Shown here: piece by piece, positions 7,601-14,117 of the stretch | Layout of the letters: each line of letters starts with the position of its first letter | Numbering within the stretch: position 1 is the stretch's first letter | NCBI GenBank assembly: GCA_003560455.1 | Contig: PWIL01000048.1 | Span: 1 to 15,295, forward strand | Direction of reading: 5' to 3' | Length of the DNA: 15,295 nucleotides | Source: Mollicutes bacterium | Lineage (GTDB): Bacteria > Bacillota_I > Bacilli_A > RF39 > UBA660 | Made by a program: the position numbers and the translations under genes | Notes under the pieces: generated by a model | What the model was told of the DNA's origin: nothing | Database searches by the model: none | Seen by the model: only the letters and a program-made list of their open reading frames with translations

Positions 7601-9979
7601 AACTATCAAACACCATCGGGGAATAACCATAATTTACGGGTTAGATCATCAGGAATTTCATTAGTAAATATTAGTTCTCAGCCATCAGGATATGGTGGGC
7701 ATACAGAATATAATCGCTCAGTTCCGGCGGGAACAACAGTACGTTTAACAGCGCCATCGACAGTTGGCAATTGGCAATTTGATCGTTGGTCGGGAACAGG
7801 TTGTTCGAGTAGCAGTCAAAGTGTTAATGTAACAATGTCTACTAGTCGGACTTGTACAGCTAATTATAAATTGGGTCAACTTTATAACCTTCGTGTTGCC
7901 TCATCTGGGGCTAATAATGTTCATATAACCGGTAATCCTGGAAGATTTGAAGGAATAACAAATTATGTAGTACCAACAACTGCTGGCTCGACGGCTCGGT
8001 TAACCGCTCCAACAACAAGTGGTGGCGCTAGTTTCATGGGTTGGAGTGGCGCTGGTTGTACAACTAATAGTCGAACAGTTAATGTTTCAATGACCACAAA
8101 TCGCAATTGTACCGCTAATTATGGCCAGGTATCAGATAGAAATCATACTTTAACCGTTAATTCATCAGGTATTTCGATGGTTAATGTTACCGCCAGTCCA
8201 AGCACTTATGGTGGCCGAACAAATTATATAAAATCTGTATCAGATGGCACACGAATTAGTTTAACAGCACCAGCAACAGTTGGTAATTGGGAATTTAAAA
8301 ATTGGAGTGGTAATAATTGCTCGGGAACATCACGAACAATTTCAGGAGTTATGAATGTTAATAGAACTTGCGTTGCTAATTATAAAATGGCTTCACTAAG
8401 CCTTTTAAGAGTAAATTCATCTGGCGCATCAAATGTTCATATTGTTGGTGAACCTGGTCAAGCAACTGGCTTTACTAATTATTCAACATATTTAATAACC
8501 GGAACCACCGTGCGTTTAACAGCACCATCGACAGTTGGAAACCGACAATTTGATCGTTGGACAGGAACAGGTTGTTCAACAACAAATCGTAGTGTTAATG
8601 TTTCAATGACAACGGCAAGGACGTGTACAGCGCGCTATTTAGCTCCAACTACCACCGCATATGATTTAACTGTTCGCTCATCTGGTGGTGTTACGGGTGT
8701 TACAATTAATGCTAATCCATCACAATTTGGTGGTGTTACATTTTATCAAACATCAGTGGTCGCAGGAACCACAGTTCGCTTAACGGCTCCGCAAAAAATT
8801 AATAGTTTTCAATTCCAAAGATGGACAGGAACGGGTTGTTCAACCACTGCCAATACAGTTAATGTTTCAATGACAACGGCAAGAGATTGTACAGCTGTTT
8901 ATGCTGTTGAGACTGTTAATACAAATAATTTATATGTCCGGTCAGATGGAGTATCAAATGTTAATATCAATGCCAATCCATCACAATATAGTGGTCGAAC
9001 AGATTATAATTATGCAATTCCAGTTGGTCAGCAAGTGCGTTTAACAGCACCAGCAACGGTCGGTTCTTATCAATTCACCGGCTGGAGTGGTACAGGTTGT
9101 ACAGGTACTAGTCAAACTGTTATTGTTACAATGAGTAGTAATCGCTTTTGTCGAGCACATTATCATAAAGATGATTCGTATCAATTAACTGTTCGCTCTG
9201 GAAATGTTTCAAACGTTAATATAAATGCTAATCCATCTAGTTTTAGTGGTCGCACAACGTATAGTAAATTAGCCTCATCAGGAACTAATGTTCGATTAGA
9301 AGCGCCGAGTCGTGTCGGTGAATGGCATTTCCATCAATGGCGAGGCATTGGTTGTACTAGTAATAGTAGAACCACAAATGTTTCAATGACAACAACTCGT
9401 ACTTGTATAGCGGAATATCGTAAAGAATCAACCCCTGTACCAAGTGATCACCGATTAACCGTCATTGCATCGGGAAAAGCCAACGTTAGTATTACTTCCA
9501 GTCCAAGTGGTTATGGTGGGACTCCACGTTATACACGCGATGTTCCAGATGGCCAAACAATAACCTTAACTGCTCCACAAAGTGGTTCTAATAATTATAC
9601 TTTTAGAGGTTGGACAGGAACAGGTGGTTGTGAGGGAACCAGTAATTCAATTACGCTTACAGTACGACAAAACACAAGTTGTACAGCTAATTATCGAACT
9701 GGAAGCGCCCCATCTTCAATTTCATTAGTAACGTTTATTAATAATAAAACTTATACAAGCAACAGCACAATTAATGTTCCATGGGGTAGTAATGTTCATG
9801 TTTCTTGGCAATCAGATCTTGATATTCCTACTTCATGTCAGGCAAGAGGAATGTTAACAGAAAATGGCGCAATAGTTATAAGTCGTGTTGATAATGTTCG
9901 AAATAATGGTTATATAGAAATTACGTGTAGTAATAATCGGGGAACCATTAGTCGTCGTTTTGATTTTAGAGTAAATTAA
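4685..9979 (+). CDS. Giant membrane-anchored RsgI-domain / M11 metalloprotease / B-repeat protein, copy 2
   Basis: A 1764-aa paralogue of the preceding gene with the same domain order. Residues 1-205 (tail, membrane segment at about 22-37, RsgI-like domain with DINPS at N55-P56) are about 84% identical by eye to copy 1, including MGKKIYAGMQKTSMKDY. The next section (about 210-305) is much more divergent. The M11 peptidase (about 312-630) has HEIGHNFGLFH (ligands H452, H456, H462; catalytic E453) and Met-turn SCLMG (M477), so it looks active; it lacks an insertion of roughly 18 residues found in copy 1 between the zinc motif and the Met-turn. Twelve B-repeats (633-1670) follow, four more than copy 1, then the Ig-like end domain (1671-1764), which again resembles copy 1 (SRRFDFRVN versus SRRFNIRVN). 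The gap from copy 1 is 92 bp and contains a terminator and a promoter. A seven-G run sits at 6728-6734 in the first repeat. Confidence 0.85.
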   Translation: MGKKIYAGMQKTSMKDYFLQFSSVGLVVFLLVTFFPTRDYLAERIFAIYSLDINPSIVIKVGEEDNVLQIEGLNEEARDLLGNFNYFERNIEEVVSEIVEKSIEAGYVHNQRTNYFLLSKLTMEGEVATGGEELVDLIYFKVKDLIDGEAEVHILHGQREAFVEGMRRDMSPGMVLLLRDFEERNIQLVQEDGVRIDTTNRDVELLVQNDDERPNYYPERVNKVGQIKAFRATDQEKNYAISYFLMVNEKYYEIDFGNVSKQVIERAQSSAKVQLTGRYNSNQNVIEVEEVEVVPTIEVAATSPTSPTSKNRRVAIVLVNYRNQKLARINTTNARNAFFSTGHSVRTVVNQSSYGQINLSGNVYTVNLSNIRTHQNSRSFRHTLFQNVRSRIDASNYHHIVMMHPNTTSSGAWAQVGCSTPPCAMWMPERWGVTNMRFFPDIYNEWIRVMSHEIGHNFGLFHASIPGQNEGDWSCLMGGGATMYHAPHMNYMGLFDRYSGAVRTVNSNGTYTLSALSTNPNSTSNPQLLQIPIPNKPGQFYSVSYRQHSGQDAQVNCSVPYVNRCMPSRFVQGASIHETRTPRGFLQGAFDTYLQTTLSSSNPNWSKDGITVRQTGRTAGTVTLNISGVASAVTRSLTVRSSGVNGVSITATPATYSDNANYTKTGIEDGKEITLRAPLTSGGATFTGWSGTGCSTSNRDVKVTMSANRTCTANYKASASNTYNLNVRSSGASNVNITGNPAIYGKRTNYTVSDINEGTTLTLRAPLTSGGRSFTGWTGTGCTTSNRDVKVAMSANRTCTANYESTTTWWLSVNSTTSVNISASPATYGGNTNYQRTRISHGTKITLTAPQRVGNQTFSRWAGTGCISNNSSVTVSMTTNRACTAIYETSATQKRTLTVRSSGVSIVSINANPTNYSGSTTYSRSVPSGTTVRLTAPSTSGGRSFAGWSGTGCSSSSPSVNVTMSANRTCTANYQTPSGNNHNLRVRSSGISLVNISSQPSGYGGHTEYNRSVPAGTTVRLTAPSTVGNWQFDRWSGTGCSSSSQSVNVTMSTSRTCTANYKLGQLYNLRVASSGANNVHITGNPGRFEGITNYVVPTTAGSTARLTAPTTSGGASFMGWSGAGCTTNSRTVNVSMTTNRNCTANYGQVSDRNHTLTVNSSGISMVNVTASPSTYGGRTNYIKSVSDGTRISLTAPATVGNWEFKNWSGNNCSGTSRTISGVMNVNRTCVANYKMASLSLLRVNSSGASNVHIVGEPGQATGFTNYSTYLITGTTVRLTAPSTVGNRQFDRWTGTGCSTTNRSVNVSMTTARTCTARYLAPTTTAYDLTVRSSGGVTGVTINANPSQFGGVTFYQTSVVAGTTVRLTAPQKINSFQFQRWTGTGCSTTANTVNVSMTTARDCTAVYAVETVNTNNLYVRSDGVSNVNINANPSQYSGRTDYNYAIPVGQQVRLTAPATVGSYQFTGWSGTGCTGTSQTVIVTMSSNRFCRAHYHKDDSYQLTVRSGNVSNVNINANPSSFSGRTTYSKLASSGTNVRLEAPSRVGEWHFHQWRGIGCTSNSRTTNVSMTTTRTCIAEYRKESTPVPSDHRLTVIASGKANVSITSSPSGYGGTPRYTRDVPDGQTITLTAPQSGSNNYTFRGWTGTGGCEGTSNSITLTVRQNTSCTANYRTGSAPSSISLVTFINNKTYTSNSTINVPWGSNVHVSWQSDLDIPTSCQARGMLTENGAIVISRVDNVRNNGYIEITCSNNRGTISRRFDFRVN
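6581..9694 (+). repeat. Twelve tandem InlB-type B-repeats in giant protein 2
   Basis: Residues 633-1670 contain twelve units averaging about 86 aa with the pattern RLTAP..., F.GW.GTGC, VNVSM, RTCTANY. All keep two cysteines. DNA blocks are shared among units: 6770-6819 and 7034-7083 differ at one base, and a 24-base block beginning at 6796 recurs at 7060 and 7573. The units are otherwise more diverged from one another than the last three of giant gene 1. Confidence 0.85.
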
Positions 9980-10022
9980 AGATACAAATGAGACTATTCT
10001 GTTAAAACGGACACTAAGAAAG

Positions 10023-10051
10023 AGACACATTGAAAAATGTGTCTTTTTTTT
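10023..10051 (+). terminator. Terminator of giant gene 2
   Basis: Stem AGACACATT (10023-10031), loop GAAA (10032-10035), stem AATGTGTCT (10036-10044), then eight T to 10051. A classic intrinsic terminator. It lies 44 nt after the stop codon. The intervening segment begins with AAAGATACAAAT, the left arm of the terminator used after giant gene 1. Confidence 0.88.
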
Positions 10052-10061
10052 GTTACAATAT

Positions 10062-10090
10062 TAGACAAAGGGAAAAAAAAATGTTAGAAT
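10062..10090 (+). promoter_or_regulatory. Promoter of frr
   Basis: TAGACA (10062-10067), 17-bp spacer with A9 (10073-10081), TGT extension and TAGAAT (10085-10090). It is nearly the same sequence as the giant gene 2 promoter. AGGAGG (10103-10108) lies 6 nt before the frr start. Confidence 0.85.
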
Positions 10091-10114
10091 TATTATATTA
10101 AGAGGAGGAACTAA

Positions 10115-10657
10115 ATGGAAAAAATATTAACTGATGCAGAAGAAAAAATGCAGCAAGCAATTAATAAAATGAGTGAAAGGTTTTTACATATTCGAGCTGG
10201 ACGAGCAAATGCAGCCATTTTAGATGGGATAATGGTTTCTTATTATGGGATACCAACACCGATTAATCAAATTGCGCAAATAAACATTCCAGAAGCAAGG
10301 CAAATCGCAATAAAAGCTTTTGATAAAAATTCATTAGGAGAAATAGAAAAAGCAATTCATGATGCTAATATTGGTTTAACGCCCAATAATAATGGTGATT
10401 TTATAATTATTAACATTCCGGCTTTAACCGAAGAAACAAGAAGGGATTATGTAAAACAAATTAAAGCAATAGCTGAAGAAACAAGGATTGCGTTGCGAAC
10501 AATCAGACAAGATGCAAATAATTTAATAAAAAAAGAGGACCTTGCTGAGGATGAAGAAAAAGAATCAATTAAGGAAATTCAAGAATTAATTAATAAATAT
10601 AATCAAATTGTTGAAAGCAAAACAAAAGAAAAGGAAGAAGAATTATTAAAGGTGTAA
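10115..10657 (+). CDS. frr: Ribosome recycling factor
   Basis: A 180-aa cytosolic protein, slightly shorter than the usual 185. RRF, with EF-G, splits post-termination ribosomes so that subunits can be reused. Family hallmarks are visible: FLHIRAGRANAAILDGIMVSYYG near the N-terminus, TPINQIAQINIPEARQI, then LTEETRRDYVKQIKAIAEETRIALRTIRQDANN for the long helices. The start has AGGAGG at 6 nt. In most bacteria frr follows rpsB-tsf-pyrH and precedes uppS-cdsA; none of these is adjacent here. It stands alone between giant gene 2 and a protease, with its own promoter and terminator. Its stop codon lies inside the terminator hairpin. Confidence 0.97.
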   Translation: MEKILTDAEEKMQQAINKMSERFLHIRAGRANAAILDGIMVSYYGIPTPINQIAQINIPEARQIAIKAFDKNSLGEIEKAIHDANIGLTPNNNGDFIIINIPALTEETRRDYVKQIKAIAEETRIALRTIRQDANNLIKKEDLAEDEEKESIKEIQELINKYNQIVESKTKEKEEELLKV

Positions 10658-10669
10658 TTACACCTTTTT
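10648..10669 (+). terminator. Terminator of frr
   Basis: A perfect 20-nt palindrome at 10648-10667 (AAAGGTGTAA and its reverse complement) is followed by T residues to 10669 and a second T-run at 10673. The frr stop TAA (10655-10657) is within it. The palindromic T-rich form could act in both directions. Confidence 0.8.
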
Positions 10670-10680
10670 CTATTTTTTCA

Positions 10681-10689
10681 TGATATAAT
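10681..10689 (+). promoter_or_regulatory. Extended -10 promoter of the trypsin-like protease gene
   Basis: TGA plus a perfect TATAAT (10684-10689) directly after the frr terminator. No good -35 is found 17 bp upstream (CACCTT, inside the terminator), so the extended -10 would carry most of the recognition. AAAGGAG (10723-10729) is the ribosome site, 6 nt before the ATG. Confidence 0.6.
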
Positions 10690-10735
10690 ATAAAAAAATG
10701 AAAATGCTATTATTTAATAGTGAAAGGAGAAAAAA

Positions 10736-11605
10736 ATGTTTATAGAAGCAATTAAATTGAATCAACAATATACCCGTCCTTTTTATACTGCAAGACGATA
10801 TTTTGATAGTGAAAAAGTTAAGTCTGATATTGCGACTTTTATGATTTTAAATGATGAAGGATGGGGGTTAACTTGTCGGCATGTTGCTGAACAAATTATG
10901 GTAGCTGATGAAATAAATCAAAAATATATAGAATATAAAGAAGCTTTAAAAAAATGTCAAAACAATAAAGAAAAACAAGCATTGACAAATAAATATGGAT
11001 ATAATGATAGTGCGATTATTCAGATGCATAATTGGTTTGTTAATAGTTTTGACAATGGTCAAATTGAAAAAATAGTTTTTCATAAAGATTTAGATTTAGC
11101 ATTAATTAAATGGCATAATTTTACAAGAGTTGATACTCAAACGTTTCCTACTTTCAAAAATACTGAAGTTGAACCAGGTGAAAGTGTGTGCCGCTTGGGT
11201 TATTCATTTCTTGAACAAGATATTTTTTCATATGATACAAAGACAGAACAAATAAATTTCAATCCGGAAGCTTTTTTGCGGACTCCAATTTTTCCTTTGG
11301 ATGGTATGGTAACTAGAATTATTAGTGATAACAATCAAAAAATTATTGGTTTTGAAACTAGCAGTCCCGGCCTTCGTGGTCAAAGTGGCGGTCCGGTATT
11401 TAATCAAAAAGGCGAAATTTTTGGTATTCAATCATCAACAGTTCATTTGGATTTAATGTTTGATATTAAAGGTTATGTAGTTCGCGATAATAAAAATGAA
11501 AATGTCAACGAAAAACAATTCATTAATTTAGGGGTTAGTATTAATTCCAAACAAATTATTCAAGTTTGTCAAGAAAATGGTGTCAAAATTAATATTGTTT
11601 CATAA
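10736..11605 (+). CDS. Trypsin-like serine protease, apparently cytosolic
   Basis: A 289-aa protein with a chymotrypsin-fold protease signature: GLTCRHVAE gives the likely catalytic His (H49), DLDLALIKW the Asp (D120, possibly D118), and GLRGQSGGPVF the nucleophile S217 with its oxyanion loop. The order and spacing fit the trypsin_2/HtrA-like group. No signal peptide or membrane segment is seen: the N-terminus MFIEAIKLNQQYTRPF is not hydrophobic, and there is no PDZ domain. A charged, helix-prone insertion (about 57-108) separates the His and Asp strands. The active-site triad looks complete, so the enzyme should be active, but the substrate is unknown. It is monocistronic by its promoter; no clear terminator follows, so read-through into the M23 gene is possible. 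Housekeeping quality control and a stress or defence role are both open. Confidence 0.8.
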   Translation: MFIEAIKLNQQYTRPFYTARRYFDSEKVKSDIATFMILNDEGWGLTCRHVAEQIMVADEINQKYIEYKEALKKCQNNKEKQALTNKYGYNDSAIIQMHNWFVNSFDNGQIEKIVFHKDLDLALIKWHNFTRVDTQTFPTFKNTEVEPGESVCRLGYSFLEQDIFSYDTKTEQINFNPEAFLRTPIFPLDGMVTRIISDNNQKIIGFETSSPGLRGQSGGPVFNQKGEIFGIQSSTVHLDLMFDIKGYVVRDNKNENVNEKQFINLGVSINSKQIIQVCQENGVKINIVS

Positions 11606-11674
11606 ATAAAATTTGACATTTTTTTGACAATAAAAATAAATTAAATGAAAAAAGTTATTCTTTTATTTCTAATA

Positions 11675-11683
11675 TGTTATAAT
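11675..11683 (+). promoter_or_regulatory. Extended -10 promoter of the M23 operon
   Basis: TGT plus a perfect TATAAT (11678-11683). A good -35 at 17 bp is lacking (TTATTC at 11655-11660). The ribosome site AGAGGTGG (11691-11698) starts only 8 nt after the -10, so the untranslated leader would be very short, beginning at or inside the ribosome site. That weakens the call slightly. Confidence 0.5.
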
Positions 11684-11702
11684 TAACAATAGAGGTGGAA
11701 GT

Positions 11703-12968
11703 ATGTTGAAAAAAGCATTGCATATTTTTTTAATCATTATGATGGCGACAACCATCTTTTTTCCGATTGTTGCTAATGCAGATGATAATCGTACTTTGCA
11801 AGATTTAATTGATGAATTAAATCAATTAAAAGCAGAATTAAAAGAAGTAAACGAAGAACAAAAATTAACCGAGCAAGAAATAAATCAAATTCGCGCTAAT
11901 ATTGCTAGAATAAATCGTGAACTAATGGAAATCGATTTAGAAATTGAAAATTTGATTGCTGAAATAGAGCAACTTAACCAAGACATTAAAGATAAAGACG
12001 CCGAAATGAAAAGGATTATTAATCAATATCAATTATTAGACGGTAGTAATGCATACGTTGAATATGTTATGGGAGCAGCTACTGTAACAGATTTCATTTT
12101 CCGATTATCAATTGTTGAACAAATGAGTGAACATAATCAAAATTTAATTGACACGATGAATGATTTAATTGAAAAAGCCGAAGCCAAGAATGTTGAATTA
12201 GAAGATGCAAAAAAAGTTGCTAAACGAACTAGAAGTAATTTGTATGATGAACAATTCAAATTAGGAAATCGGGTTCAAGAATTAGGCGAACATGAAATGA
12301 CGCTTGAAGATGAAATAGCTGATGCTATCGAAACGATTGATAATTATAAACGTTATTTTAATTGTCAACCACATCAAAGATTAAAAGATTGTACTCAATT
12401 TCCGGTTGATTCAAGTTTTGTCCGTCCGACATCTCGCGGGGTGGTAACTAGTGAATTTGGTTGGCGAACAATTTTTGGTCGAAGTAATTTTCATGCCGGA
12501 ATGGATATTGCACACAGTACTGGGGAACCAATTTATACAGTTGCTAATGGTGTAGTTGTATTTGTTAGAAGTTTAAATGTATCAAGTCTAAGAAATCAAA
12601 TAAGCGGTCATTGCTACAATGATTATCGACGCTTGGGGCGGAGTTGGCCTTCTGCTTGTGTTTGCGGTGGCCAAATGTTGATTGTACAACATAATGTTAA
12701 TGGACAGGCTTATGCTTCGCGTTATATTCACATGAATCAAATACATGTTGGAGTTGGTGATCAAGTTGCAAGAAATACTCAAATAGGAACAATGGGTGGC
12801 ACTGAATTTTATGATCACTGTTCAACAGGAGCGCATTTACATTTTGAAATAGCCGAGGGCGTTTATGGACAAGATTTTACCAGTTTTTCAAGAACAGGCC
12901 CGATTATAAACCCACGTAATAAACTGTCATTTCCAAATCGTGGTGTTTGGTTTAGCGGTCGGTTTTAA
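11703..12968 (+). CDS. Secreted coiled-coil M23 (LytM) peptidoglycan hydrolase
   Basis: A 421-aa exported protein. Residues 1-26 form a signal peptide (MLKKALHIFL, hydrophobic core, cleavage after ANA). Residues about 30-110 and 150-215 are heptad-rich coiled coil, and about 240-410 are a LytM/M23 domain. Zinc and catalytic residues are present: HAGMD (H264, D268), YIHM (H343) and HLHFE (H378, H380), so it should be an active endopeptidase cutting peptide cross-bridges. The architecture matches EnvC/PcsB-like hydrolases that FtsEX often controls at division; no ftsEX is in the window. An insertion in the LytM domain (about 290-322) carries C304, C319 and C321, with C221, C230 and C373 elsewhere: six cysteines in the exported part, unusual for Gram-positive secreted enzymes. 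It is the first gene of an operon; the ribosome site of the next gene overlaps its stop. Confidence 0.93.
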   Translation: MLKKALHIFLIIMMATTIFFPIVANADDNRTLQDLIDELNQLKAELKEVNEEQKLTEQEINQIRANIARINRELMEIDLEIENLIAEIEQLNQDIKDKDAEMKRIINQYQLLDGSNAYVEYVMGAATVTDFIFRLSIVEQMSEHNQNLIDTMNDLIEKAEAKNVELEDAKKVAKRTRSNLYDEQFKLGNRVQELGEHEMTLEDEIADAIETIDNYKRYFNCQPHQRLKDCTQFPVDSSFVRPTSRGVVTSEFGWRTIFGRSNFHAGMDIAHSTGEPIYTVANGVVVFVRSLNVSSLRNQISGHCYNDYRRLGRSWPSACVCGGQMLIVQHNVNGQAYASRYIHMNQIHVGVGDQVARNTQIGTMGGTEFYDHCSTGAHLHFEIAEGVYGQDFTSFSRTGPIINPRNKLSFPNRGVWFSGRF

Positions 12969-12980
12969 GGAGGAATAAAA

Positions 12981-14117
12981 ATGAAAAAGAAACCAGAATT
13001 TGATATGGAAGAATTAAATGACTTAATTAAATTATCCAAAAAAATTCTTAGATTTGTCTACATTTTAATTATTATTGTGGGAATCTATGCCGTAATAATG
13101 CTTTTTAAAGAAACGGGAATATTAAAATTTATTGGTGAGGTATTAAGAATAATTTCACCATTATTTATCGGTTTAGCCTTTGCTTGGATTTTTGATCCAG
13201 TAGTAAAGTATTTAGTTCAAAGGGGTATAAAAAGAATCTTTGGTGTTTTAATTGTCTATGTTGTCTTTATATCTTTAATTATTGCTTTTTTCAGTGTTAT
13301 CATTCCAACTTTTTCTGAGCAATTACAAGAATTATCAAGAACAATTCCTTCAATTGTCGAAGCATTTAATATCTGGATTGATAATATCTTTATTTGGTTT
13401 GGTAATATTGAAGGGATAAATCATGTTGCTTTAAGAACTGAAGTTATGCAAGGCATTGAAAATTTTGGTCAAGAACTTCCCAAAACCTTACCCATGTTAA
13501 CATTTAATATTCTTCGAGCGATTGTTAGTGGTTTAGGAATTTTCATGATTGGTTTAGTAATTGGTTTTTATGTTTTAATCAGCTATGAAAATGCAACTGA
13601 TATTATGGTCCATCTTGTTCCGAAAAAATATCGTCAAGATTTGGAAGAGTTTTCATGTGATTTAAATACTTCATTAAGGGGCTATATCAGAGGGATTATT
13701 TTATTATCAACATTTATTTTTATAACCACATATATCGCTTTTTCAATTCTTGGCTTAAAAGGAGCTTTAATTTTTGCTTTATTATGTGGTTTAACGAATG
13801 TTATTCCTTATATCGGACCGTATCTTGGTGGCTCGATTGCGGCAATTGTTGGTTTTTCTCAAAGCGTTACTTTAGGTTTAATTATTATTGCGCTTGTTAT
13901 TTTCATTCAAGCGTTTGAATCAATTGTTATGCACCCCCTGTTAATGGGGAAATCAACAAAATTACACCCAGTAAGTTTAATTTTAGGATTACTTTTCTTT
14001 GGTTATTATTTTGGAATTATCGGCATGATTTTAGCAACCCCGATTATTGCTTTTATCAAAGTGGTATTTAATTTTGTCAATAAAAGAGTTAACTTTTTAG
14101 CATTGGTGCTCCATTAA
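12981..14117 (+). CDS. AI-2E family permease (PF01594-type)
   Basis: A 378-aa membrane protein with about eight hydrophobic segments (roughly 24-42, 54-70, 86-109, 175-200, 236-258, 260-280, 285-310, 330-360) and a hydrophilic loop between the third and fourth. Signature stretches are NVIPYIGPYLGG (about 273-284) and HPLLMGKSTKLHP (318-330), with an N-terminal PLFIGLAFAWIFDPVV segment. The family is named for TqsA, an autoinducer-2 exporter, but many members are Na+/H+ antiporters or have unknown cargo, so the substrate is not assigned. The start ATG is 12 nt after the M23 stop, and AAGGAGG (12967-12973) overlaps that stop, implying coupled translation. In Bacillus a homologue (yrrI) lies near alaS and yrzL; here ireB/yrzL is also close but alaS is not. 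Confidence 0.93.
   Translation: MKKKPEFDMEELNDLIKLSKKILRFVYILIIIVGIYAVIMLFKETGILKFIGEVLRIISPLFIGLAFAWIFDPVVKYLVQRGIKRIFGVLIVYVVFISLIIAFFSVIIPTFSEQLQELSRTIPSIVEAFNIWIDNIFIWFGNIEGINHVALRTEVMQGIENFGQELPKTLPMLTFNILRAIVSGLGIFMIGLVIGFYVLISYENATDIMVHLVPKKYRQDLEEFSCDLNTSLRGYIRGIILLSTFIFITTYIAFSILGLKGALIFALLCGLTNVIPYIGPYLGGSIAAIVGFSQSVTLGLIIIALVIFIQAFESIVMHPLLMGKSTKLHPVSLILGLLFFGYYFGIIGMILATPIIAFIKVVFNFVNKRVNFLALVLH

Noticed and set aside
11228..11431. Minus-strand open frame inside the trypsin-like protease gene
   Set aside because: The forward frame carries the catalytic motif GQSGGP; the reverse product is not recognisable.
11613..11629. Two TTGACA hexamers (11613-11618 and 11624-11629) as promoters
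   Set aside because: Neither has a good -10 at 16-18 bp; the nearest TATAAT is about 50 bp away. They could be an operator, but nothing else supports this.
11645..11686. 13-codon frame MKKVILLFL... upstream of the M23 gene
   Set aside because: It overlaps the -10 box of the M23 promoter and has no ribosome site; the signal-like look is chance in AT-rich sequence.
12588..12818. Minus-strand open frame inside the M23 gene
   Set aside because: It lies across the LytM domain coding region and has no recognisable content.
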